Assembly (NCBI GenBank): GCA_012295275.1
Contig: CM022671.1
Span: forward strand, 6,324,065 to 6,369,064
Reading direction: 5' to 3'
Source of the DNA: Chrysomallon squamiferum
Taxonomy: Eukaryota; Mollusca; Gastropoda; Neomphalida; Peltospiridae
Length of the DNA stretch: 45,000 nucleotides
Shown here: piece after piece, positions 21,404 to 33,771 of the stretch
How positions within the stretch are numbered: the first letter of the stretch is position 1
Layout of the letters: each line of letters begins with the position of its first letter
Notes under the pieces: generated by a model
The model's database searches: none
The model's input: the letters and a program-made list of their open reading frames with translations, nothing else
What the model was told of the DNA's origin: nothing
Translations under genes and position numbers: made by a program

Positions 21404-24400
21404 TGTATGTGTTTGATAAAAAGAAAGACAGAAGACAAAGAGAGACAAAGAGAGAAGAAAGAGAAAGAAAAAGAAAGGGAAAATGAGACTGGAAGAAAAG
21501 AGAGAGAGAGAGAGAGAGAGAGGAGAGACAAGGAAGAAGAAGAGAGACAAGGAGAAGAAGAGACATGAAAGAAGAGACAGGGAGAGAGAAGGAGAATAAG
21601 AAAGTGACAGTATATAATGATGAAGAACATTTTATTATTTTACCATCAGCTCCAGCAGCAAGTTTTTCTTTTTTTTCTTCGGTCCTCATCAACAACAACA
21701 GCGCTGCTTTTCTCAGTGGTATGCAGATGAGCAACAGCGTTGCATTAACAAAGTTAGCAATGGCCACTGTGGGGTCTCTGTACGTGAAGCCTGCGTTGGT
21801 GGACACAATCATCCAGACAAGGAAGCAGCCGGCAGTGCAGACACAGCTGACGAGAATCCACCGCGACTCGCTGTAGTTGTTCTCACTGTCCCACGACATC
21901 ATGGCCACTATGCCCGTCACACCAACAATGACCATCACGAATATGAAGGACATCACGAGTCCAGTGTCATATGAGTTGTCAATGGCGTGGCAGAACCAGA
22001 GGTCGTGTCTGACGCCTGCTGCTTTGACTGCCGTAGGTGGTATGAGAATGAGCCACTCGATGGGAATGACCGCCTGTATGCAGACAATTCCAACAGCACA
22101 CAGGAAAAGTGCACATGCACTAGTGATTCCGTGGTAACGCTTTCCTTCCCACTCGCTGTCACTGTATCTCCAGTTGTCGACGGCTTTGACTAGCAGACAG
22201 GCGAAGACCATCATGTAGACAATGCCCATGACCAGACGTCTGGCAGCACAGGTTATTTCTGATGCGTGCACGAAGAAGGCAAAGTTGACTCCATAGATGC
22301 CCAGAATGCCTATGATCGTGAAGAAACCGAGCACTGTGGTTCCACCTCGAATAGGGTAGTAGATAAGAAGGAAGATGAGAGTCATGATGGTGACGATGAT
22401 GCCAATGCTGGTAAGAACAGCCACAGCGATGGCCCACACTGGCCATTCATACAGCTGTTCTCCTGATCACTGTAGTGGAAGAAGTTGCGAGGTTCTGGTG
22501 GTGTGGTAGTTGGTGGTGTGAGCTGCTGTTGACTGGCATCTGGCTGTGTGCAGCCACAGATGAGGCCAGCAGGACACGTGGACGTGAAGCGTTTCAGCGA
22601 CTTTTCATCTTTCACTGTCAGTTTACCTTGCTTCCACACACTAACCTGAAACATTCCAATATTTAACTCAGTTATTAACTCATAGTCAAAACCAATATTT
22701 TATCATTATAAACAAGACTCAGATTCAAAACTGATATATAAAAGAATTTACTAAAATAATTAATAAAAAACCCCAAAAACCTATATTCAAAACAAATAAA
22801 AATATTTAAAATTAATTAACAAAACCTTAATTCAAAACTAAAAATCTAAAAATGTTTTTAAAATAATTAATGAAAGTTGTAATTCAAAACATATAAAAAG
22901 AAAACACAATGAAATATCTGATGATTAACGTGCAATTTTGTTTATGTAAATAATGATAACTGACAATAAATAAAGACAACTGACAATAAATTGTATATAA
23001 AAGTGACACACCAATGAAGTCTTGTTGACTTCCATCATCAAGACATTGTAGCCAATGTCCCAGAATCTGTATTTATTAAAACTGAAAACAAAATCTTCAT
23101 ATGGTTCCTCTGTTTGCAGTGTTAGGTCAATTTTCATACGAGGCCAATTTGATTTCAACACGTAGTTAAATATTGATTCCCGGGCATTGTCCGACTGGAG
23201 ACAGGCTTCCACTGACTGTTGAGAACATTTCTGTGACTTGTATGCTTCCAGCTCATTTCCAAGTGCATGAACTGCAGCAATGGTTGGCAGAATGTAACGA
23301 TTTTGAGAAACATTATTAAAATTAATGGTCTCGTTTTTGAGGCATTTTTTTGTAAACTGTTTGAGTGGAAATTGAGCGTCTGTCATCTGACATTTGTGAA
23401 GTTTCTGGTAGTACTCATCAAACCAGTGCTTTGGGATATTATACTTATCTGGACTCGTGTCAGGCTTGTTGCTGATGTCAACGATGTAGTTTTTGAACGC
23501 AGCAACACTGGCGTCACGCAGGCTGAAAACAAGACCTCTGAAATGAGTGTTAGTCAGAAAGGTGAACAGCCTGATATCTTCGTATGAAACGTCCGTGAAA
23601 ACCCACAGATACGAGTCGAGTAAGTTCAACTCCTTGGCTGCTTTTAGCACTTTAATTGTGTCTTCTTTGTTCGTGAACAGAATAACAACATTTGAACCCT
23701 GTGCAGCCCTCAGAGACGCGACAGCAGTTTTGAAGTCCTCGTTGGCAGGGTTGTTGGGGAGGCTGTAAGTGAATCGCAAACATGTCTTCCCACTGGATGT
23801 CCTCACAAACTCTTGTCTACCACTGGAGTCAAAGTGCCAGTACGACTCAATACCAACAACGTAGTCCCATCCTGCCTCTTTCAAAATGTCTGCCAGCACT
23901 CTGAGAAGCTGATCTCGTGGAGGTGAAGTTCTCGCAAGGTAGGGGAAGGCAGCAGTGTTATTGAACTGCACAGACTGCGCACTGGGAGAGATGTATGCAA
24001 CTTTGAGATCATTGAGAACTCGGGCTGCAGCAAACGTGTTCTTATCGTTCATGACGACCACCCCACCGATGTTGGACAGTGAAACTTTGTTGGCCTCACT
24101 GAATGCTTCCGTACATAGACCTTGCCCCGCAAGCAGATTCCACAGGTCCTGATCTACACGCAGACTGTTTGAGCATGTGTCCACAGCCACTGCGTTGATG
24201 TTTTCAAACTGAGGCAGGCTGAATGTGTACCAGAATGCTAAGAACTGCTGAAAACCTTCCTCTGTCTTCAGTTCACCGCATCTGTACGGATCCATGCCTT
24301 GTTCGTGGATGTCAAACACACCTATAATTGTCCATGGCTTTATGTTACTCATACTTTTAGGTGTCAGGACAGAGTAACGCGACCCTTGGCTGTTACGAAT

Positions 24401-27400
24401 TACAGGACACTCGGTGCAGGTGTCGTCACGGTTACAAGTACTGTCCCAGTTTCGTGCATAGTCTGAGATTTCAAGTTTTCCTGAACTAGAAAATGTTCCA
24501 ATCTGAAAAAACCCAACAATAATAAAATTACAAATAACAGTAGTTGTAGTGGCAGCAGAAATAATAGTGGTAGTACCGGTAGAAATAACTGTAGTAGTAG
24601 TAGTAGTACTAGTAACAGTACAAATACTACTATTACTACTACTACTACTAATAATAAGAAGAACAAGAAATTGGTAATAATTAAAAAAATAAATTCAAAA
24701 GTTTAAAACTTGCTCTATTTCAAAGTAAAAAACAACAAAAAACACACCTCTTTGTAATCATATCCTGGTTTGTTTTCAATCGGCCTCATCACAATGGAAT
24801 AAAACTGATAGCCCTTGTTGCCTTCCCTCACTTCACTGAACCCATCTTCATCTGAGAACTTCTTGTTCGAGAAGGCAAAAAGTGTGTGGGTTGGATCAGT
24901 GAAGGAGACATTCTGGAGGTGTTTGAGGACCAGATTTCTCCTGTCAGACATCTTTTTGTACGTCTCACACACTGCGACGTAGTTGTCACCGCACACCTCT
25001 CGTATAGCCTTGTCTATAGCAAACGCTGATGCGTAGACTGCATTGATGACGTGCAAGATTCCTGTGTCCTGTTTGTACCGAATGCTCTTTGGAAGCTTCT
25101 TCGGTTCTGACTGACATTTTTCTGGATACAGGCCTCGAGATTTTGTCAGGTAGCAGTTATGAATATATTCATAATACTCGTTAAACCAAGGGTTTTCTTG
25201 AGCGTTTGCTGGACTCTTCGTTTCCAAGTACGTGTCAAATGCGCCAATGTTTTTAGTTTCCACATTTAGCGTGACAGAGCCTAAAGCGACTTCCTCTACT
25301 CCTCTGAAAGCATCTTCATTGTTGGCCCACGTCTCTGAACCAAGAAAACGGAATTTCCCCTTCGCGTTTGTGTTTCTCTGAACAGCTTTGAGGAAAGCGT
25401 TGATGTAGCTGGTGCCGGCAAAAACGACCACGGTGTTAGCCAACGGCTTTTTCATCAGTGCGGTGATGACGTTGTTACTACTCTCAGTGGACACGGTGCC
25501 GTTGTCAGGAAACAGAATCATCTGAGCGATACAGATTCGGAATTCCGCAGCTAGTTTCTGAAACGCTCTGGCTGCCGATTCCCGTAATTGGTCAGCGTGT
25601 AGACCACCTGGACGTATCGGAAGTCGAACCGGTTGAGAAAGCTGACCATTGCCCGAGCCTGGTGATCGTCCGCAGGCACAGTCCTGTAGAAGTATGGGTA
25701 CCTGTACTGATCCTTCAGCTGGGTGGAGGTGGAGGCGTAGCTGATTTGAGGGATCTTCAAGTCTTTCAGGATCCTCGCTAGGTAAATCGACTGGTCGCTG
25801 GCGTACGAGCCCACGTAAACATCGATATCGTCGGGGTTGATGGTGTCGGTGTTGCGTACGAGTTTGGTGAGCTTGTTGTGAATGTCAGACACGAGGTACC
25901 CTGTTCTGATAGCGCTCTCGCAGGTGTCGAGGCCCACCCCACCCAGTCGAGTGCCCCTCAGAATGTCCTTGAACTTGCCCTCCTTGCTGTTGACCTGGCC
26001 GAGTGCGTAGTGGAAAGCCTCAAGAAGCTGAAACCCGTGCAGTGGTTTGATCGCTCCGCAGGTGAACGGATTGTAACTTTTCTCATGAACGTCGAACAGT
26101 CCTGAAAAAATTAAGTTAAACAGATGAACGAATGAAAGAAATAAACAAAGAAGTAGTATCTAAATAAATAATAAATAAATGAAACATATAAATAAACAAA
26201 CTAACCAAAAATTCAGATAAACAAATAAATAAAACATACAAATAAAATAAACAAAAATACAAATAAACAAATAAATAAAACATACAAATAAACAAACAAA
26301 ATACACATAAACAAATATATAAATATATAAAACATATATATAAACAAACAAAAAATACAAATAAATAATAAATAAATAAATAAATAAATTAATAAATAAA
26401 TAAATAAATAAATAAATTAATAAACACAAAAAATTAGTAAACTTCTAAAACAAATATATAAGCACAAAAATAAATAAAATCAGCAAATAAATGTAGAATT
26501 ACCATCATAATAATTACAACAGTAAGCTTAAACCTTTCGTCGTTTATTCATCATCATTTATTATAATTGAATGGGGTATAAAACACGCACCTCCTATGAG
26601 AATATCTCCAGGAATGTAGGTGAAGTTTAATCCTTGCTGCACACATCGGAGACAATTGCTACTGCAACTGGAACTGATGCTGCTGTAGTGGTTGCCAACT
26701 TTTTCTGTAATAATCTGAATTGTAGCACCGGCATAGCTGCCAATCTGAAATTTAAAATCGTTTACTTTTTAATCTTCATATTCCGAAATAACGAACATTT
26801 ATAACATTTCAATCCATTCATTTATTTTATTTACAATTTTTTTTTTTTTAATTAATCTTTTATTCCTTGTTATGATTATTATTATTGTTGTTGTTATTGT
26901 TGTTATTATTATTAGTCATTATTTACAAATTTATTTCATTTTACAAATTTTATAAATATATTACATACATATATATATACATACATACATACATACATAG
27001 ATTCATACATTTAACACTTTTTATATTTTATTTTAGTTAAACTTTTTCCCTTTTTTTTAATTTACAATTTTCTTTATTTACAATTTCATTTCATTTTATT
27101 TCTTTATATACTATATTTTATTTGTTTACAATTTTATTTTGATTTTTTTTGAAGAATAAACATCATGTGATGATGTGTACTTTAAACCATACACAACATA
27201 ATTATCTAAAATTATTGATTATTATTTTTGTCTGCAATTAACAATTAAACATCTTTAAATTTATTTTGCATTTTATTTATTTTTATTTATTGATTTATTA
27301 GTTCATATATTTATTTATTCATTCATTTATTTATTTATTTATTTGCATGTGTAATATTATGTAAAGAATTAAGAAAATAAAGATATGGAAAAGAAATCAA

Positions 27401-27482
27401 CAAATTAAAATGAAATAAATAAATAAATAAATAAATAAATAGATAGAGACAGGGAGACAGACAAACAGACACAGAAATAAAC

Positions 27483-27519
<37 letters not shown>

Positions 27520-30500
27520 TAAATAAATAAATAAATAAATAAATAAAAAGAGAATTTAGACAGTAAGACAGACAAACAGACTCAGAAATAAACAGACAGA
27601 TAGATAGATAGATAGATAGACAGATATAAATAAATAAATGAACAAATAAATAAATAATTTGTAAAGTTAACTCACAGTTTCATATTGAGATCCATTGTAT
27701 CTAACAAGATCATATTCCACATTTGCGTCTCTGTCTAGGAACTGGAAAGTGTTGGTGTTTACAAACGTCACTCTGTTCAGGTTCTGTGCTAGGACTGCTT
27801 GCACATTTTGTGCTTGCTGAAACTCCAGACAAAGTTCTTTGTAGCTTTCCCCACAAAACTGCTTCAGCGTCCTGTCCAGTGCATCAGCAACAGCATACAC
27901 AGCATTTATGGTTGGCAAGACAAAACTGCTGACTTGTTTTACTGAGAAGTCTCGGAGAGATGTCCCGCATGACGATGCGTATTTGAAATATCCTGGCAGG
28001 TTGCACTTGAAAACCTCGCTGTAGTATTTTGAAAAGTATCGGTTGTCTTCTGGTTTCATTTTATTGATGTAGGAGAGGAACCCAGCTGTTGCAGTAGCTG
28101 GAGATTTCAGTTTCAGTGCGAGCATGTTGGTAGCGGTGGTACCTGCACCTGACACAACGGTATCAAAAGACGTTGGCGAGATGAGGACGATGTTGCTAGC
28201 TTTTGCAGACTGTTTAGCAGTCAGAAACTTCTTCATGTCACTTTCTCCCAGATACAAGACAACCACGTGAGAAGCGCTGTCACTGACAGCCTTCACGACA
28301 TCAGCAGCAGTGTTGTTGTCAGTCATAACGTGCATTCCTATGATGCAGATGCCTTCTTGCTGGGCAGCAGCCTCCAGATACTTGACCCCACTCTTGTCCT
28401 CCTCGCTGAGTCCTCGCACAGCATGAACGTACACCAAGTTGAGAGACTTCGCCAACTTCACCATCGCCATGGCGAGAGTGTCCTCTCCCAGCACAGTTCT
28501 GTAAAACACCGGGTTACTTTTCAGAGACCTCGCCGTGGAAAACGGACTGACGACGGGTATGTTAAACTGCTGCAAGAAGCTTCCTGCCTCCGCGGCGCTG
28601 ATGGTGCTGTCTGTCAACCACACTGGGACTCTCCTCGGCCGCAGCTTGCTGGTGTCAGTCCCCCACGTCGACATCGACTTCTCGACCAACCCGGAATAGA
28701 AAGAGTTCAGGAGACCGTACGTTCTCCTAGGGTTGTTGCAGTGATCCTCCATGAACCCGCCTAAAGTCACACCCTTCACACCCACCGGAGCTTTACCCGA
28801 GTTCACCATCGACAGAGCGTACTGCATCGCGGCTGTCAGCTGGAAGCCATCGGCCGTCACGCCGCTACCGCATGCGAACGGTCCACTGCCACCTGGTGTT
28901 GAAACGGCAAATATCCCGCCAATGATGAAGTCTCCTGGGATGTACATGTGCGGTTCAGCCTGATACACGTAGCACTGATAGCACTTACCACTGCACTGAG
29001 AGGGTAACCCATAGCTCGGTGGTTTTGCAACGCTCTTTGGGTCAAAATTAGAATTTAGAAATCCAGTTTTAGTGTTGTAAGAGGTAACCTAAAATAAAAT
29101 TAAAAAAATTAAATTAAAAAAAAAAATTAAAAAAAATTAAATAAAATATATTTATAATGCAAATTTATTATCTGACAAATGGTAGAATGTCAAAATATTT
29201 GTATTTCAGCTAAATATGAAATGACATAAAGGAAAAAAAAAATTGTTTCCATTAGTGGATTTAATCTAGAAACCTATGATCAAAAATTAATAAAATAATA
29301 TTTAAAAGTTGTGATAAATTACAAAAACTTGCAAACCTTGACATACTGTCCACTTTTCACACTGAAAATGTTAAAGTTCTGAGTCCCTTCACCATTCACC
29401 ACCTCAAATGAATATGGCGTATTCTCCTCCACGTAGTTCAGTTGAATATTTCTGATGTTGCTAAGCAACTTCTCATTGAATTCTGGCGACACTCGTGCCT
29501 TGTTGCAGACAACACTGTAGCCACTGCCACAGATGTCAACAAGGGTGTTGTGTATAGCCTTTGCCGATGCATACACAGAGGAAATCAGTGCTGCTGTGTT
29601 GGGTTGGATCCATAGTTGTGATACCAATAAACCAGAATCACAAGCTTTCTGGTAGAACTGTTTGTTTCCTGCGTTCAGGTAACATTTGAATTCTGATTCA
29701 TACCACTTTGAAAATATAGGATCCTGTCGAATCTTCTCCAGAGTGTTGTAGGTCTGAGTGAGATACTGTTTGAATCCGAGGTTCTGCTGCGAGTCCATCT
29801 GGAAGATGATGCTGCCTTCTGCCTGCGAGTTGTAGTCCTGTATGACAGACAGACGTGTGCCCCAGGGCTCAGCTCCAATCAGCTGATACTCACCTATCGC
29901 ACCCTGGTCTTTCATTCCTTGGAACAGAGTCCGGATGTCGGCTTTGAATCCAAATACAACGATGGTACTGGCCAGGTAGTTTTCTCTGAGTTTGTTGACA
30001 AGTTCTCTGCCCGACATGCCAAACTTGTAACTTGCTGCCATGCAGATCTGAGCTTTCCTTGCTTCTCTTTCCATGTCCTTGAGGGCCTGCTCTCCAAACG
30101 CATCATCGCGAACAACAAGTTGAAAATACGTCCAGCCCATCCTCTTCATGAAAGTGACGATTGCCTTGGCCTGCACAGCATCAGAGGGCACCGCCGGTTG
30201 AAGTAGGGATACAGAGACCTGTCTGACAGTTTGGATGCTGTTGCCATTGAATCTATTTCGGGAATTCTGAAACTGGAAGTAACCAGGGACGTCTGCTCCA
30301 GTGTGTAGGTCAGTGAACTCTGAACGAACATTTTCAGTTTGTGAGGGTCAACGTATCTGTTTTGCGAGTCTTTGTAAACCCTTGCGCCACTGAGCAGGTT
30401 GACGAGGAAAGATGACAAGACTTCCCGATTGCTGCATGCATCGACGAACAGACCTCCAAGCTTGACGTTTTTCAGAGTGTTGGCTGGAAGCACGTCCTGA

Positions 30501-30988
30501 GTATTTGCTCAGCGCGTATTTGATTGCTATCAGACTCTGCAGATTCGTTGTGCTGTAATCTCCACAGGAAAATGGCTCATGGCCCTGGTTGTGTAGCTGG
30601 GTCAGACTTCCAATCAAGATGTCTCCCGGCACCTGCAGTATCTCAACAGGGTTGTAAGGCAGCACGCACTCGTTGCAGATGTTGCTGGTACACAGTGACA
30701 CTGGAAGGCTGCTGATGATGTTGTCACGATTCCTGTTGTAGAAAGTCAGGTCTGAAGTGTTCAGATTGAGTATGTTGTTGCTGAAGTTACCAACCTGAAA
30801 GAAGACAGTTTGTTAGCTATGAGTGGCTGCTTTTGTCTGTATGTATCTGTATGTGTGTGTGTGTGTGTGTATTGTGTGTGTCTGTATGTATCTGTGTGTG
30901 TGTGTGTGTGTGTGTGTCTATTGTGTCTGTATGTATCTGTGTGTGTGTGTGTGTGTGTGTCTATTGTGTCTGTATGTATCTGTATGTA

Positions 30989-31026
<38 letters not shown>

Positions 31027-33740
31027 TGTATGTATCTGTGTGTGTGTGTGTGTGTGTGTGTGTCTATTGTGTCTGTATGTATCTGTGTGTGTGTGTGTAT
31101 GTGTGTGTGTGTCTGTTCGAATGTGGGTACTCTTTCATATCAGTATTTAATAACCATTATTTCTATATTGTATTATCAATAACAAAACGCAAACAGAATA
31201 ATTCACAAAGTGAAGTTTTTAACTCTCTCTCTCACCTGCTGAAATCTGTTGTTTTTGTACTGCCAGACACCAAACTGACTTTCCGGTGGGTCCCCATTGC
31301 TGTCAAACTGCACAGTCTGTCCAACCAGACTTGCTATTCCGTCCGACGTCTGGAACGTGTACCGTGCTTTCTTCAAATACGAGTTATGAAACTCCATGGG
31401 ATCCATGTTTCTCAACCCATAGCAAAGCTGGCCAGTGCCTCCACAGTTAAACTGACTGGCCTGGCGCAGAGCCTCTGCATATACATAAACTGCCTTGATG
31501 GTGGTGTCCACATAGGGCTGTTGTGTGAATTTGTTTACATTGCCTTTGGGTATAAAGTCACAGGAGCTCTGGTAGTTTACATAAGGAGGGTTAGTGACTC
31601 CAGTAAATTTACATTTGTTTACCAGCATGTACCACTCCTTGTACCAAGGGTTCTCAGTCGTCTGTCCCGCAGCATTGTATTCAAGATTGACGAAGTAACT
31701 TCTGAATTCTTGTATAAGCGTTGTTGATGGTTGCACGATGATAGCACCCTTGACAACTTTTTTCTGGTCGTACGACTGCTCTAGGGAAAGGTCGCTGAAA
31801 ATCCACTGAATTTCGGCAAATTTCTGATCTGAGGACATCACTGAATCCATCGCATCAATAACGGTGTCGAGTGAACGAAATGAGCCCCAGACAATTCCAC
31901 CCTTTGCACTGGTCTTAGACAACGTTGACAGCTGCTGTCTGTAATAATCCAGAGTTCCACTTTCTTTCAGTGGCAAAACCTGTATAATACATTTCTTCTG
32001 GCTGAAGGTCAGTTGACTAATGTCCTTGAAAAAGTCTTTGCCATAATCAGTTTCACTGTAAACAAGAACGATTTTCTGCCACTGAAGTCTTCCAAGCAGT
32101 TTATCTATTACCTGTAACAAAACAATTCAAAGAAATACTGAGTGAAAAACAGTGATGACTTTTAGAAAATACTATCAGTGTGGCCAGGAAGTCATTCTTC
32201 CTTTTTTTTGTGTTTGTTTACTTTTATTATTTTGTTGTTGTTGTTGTTTCCCAAAAATGCAAAAATGCAAAATAAAAAATATAAAAACAATTATTATGTT
32301 GTAATAATCAGTTATGATCAGTAATAATTATTTATATCAGTCTGCTAATTGTTTATCGTCTGTGTAAAATTATTTATGATATGTCTAGCAATTGTTTATG
32401 ATCTGTCCTACCCTTGCAAACAGGGCAGTGGAAGGACTAGTTCTCAGGAAAGTAGGATAGAGGGCTTTGTTGCTTAGTTCAGAGGATGCAGCCCGAGGAG
32501 ACACAGCTGAGGCGGTGAATGACTTGATTAGAGCTGCCACCATTTTAGATGTCCAACTACTGACAGGTCCAAGAAAACCTGGAAATAAATAAATAAATAA
32601 ATAAATATTGATATAGATTACTGACTAACTAATAAATAAATTTGTTAAGCACTTTTTATTTAAACTTTAAAAACTGTAACCAAAATACATAAAGAATTGC
32701 TTAAATACACGTACAGAATCGGCTGACAGTATTTTAAACACGTAACTAATACAACTAAATAGTTAAATAAAAAAAAAAAATAAATAAATAAATAAACCAA
32801 ATATAAAAATTAATGCACAAAGAGAAAAAAAAAAATACCTAGAGTTATTTGCTGTGGGTTCACCGAGGTGCAGGATTCCTTTGGTGATGTAGATCTGGGG
32901 TAGAACTCATAAGCGGCATTTGTACCCTGTACGGTCGAGTAACATGTATCATAAGCCTTAATGCCTGTAAACCAATAAAACAGTTACTGAAAATAATTGT
33001 TTTAAACATATCAAATACAGAAACATAAACTGCAAATTTATTGTGTTAAAACCAAATTCAGAAAATAATTCCGGGGAAAAATAAATAAAAATAAAAATAA
33101 TCAAAGTTTGAAAACAATTAATGAAATCGTTTAATATTTTATCTTATTTTTTTTAATTATTTAATAATAATAATAATCACATTTTTTTAATATAATTTTT
33201 CATAAATTGACAATTTAAAATACATTTTATGGAACACACCAAAAACAAAAACAAAATAAATGTAATTAAAACGAAAGGTGAAGGTGAAAAAGGGAGAGTA
33301 TTCTGTACAATGTACATCTTCAAAAATATTTACTGAAAATTATGGTATGCTGGAGAAAAAAAAAAAAAGAAGAAAAAAAAAGTATATATATATAACGATA
33401 TATATATATATATCGGCTTGTGGATAAGAGCCATGTTGATACAGCATTTATTTCGAAGCCAATAGCACATATATATATATATATAGATACCTGTTTTCAA
33501 ATTAACAGTGACAGACGGCACCAAGTTAAGTAGAAATATTATCATCATCGTCTTTGTGTCCCTTTCACTTTATGTATGTTTTAAACAACAACGACAGCAA
33601 CAACAACAATAATAATACTCACCCAGAGTTATGCCTGGTATTCGATTAGCTATATTTATTTTCCCAATCGCCCACCGAGCAGCTTCGTAAATCTGCATTG
33701 TATCTAGTGGAGACAACAACAACAACAATAATAATAATAA

Positions 33741-33771
<31 letters not shown>

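Noticed and set aside
5348-30794. Each VFT exon as a separate single-domain receptor gene
   Set aside because: Internal exons lack signal peptides, start contexts and stops, and all join in matching phase; there is only one 7TM exon per run of five.
30810-31727. Cys/Val-rich plus-strand frame of about 300 codons
   Set aside because: Translation of (TG)n followed by the antisense of gene B exon 5.
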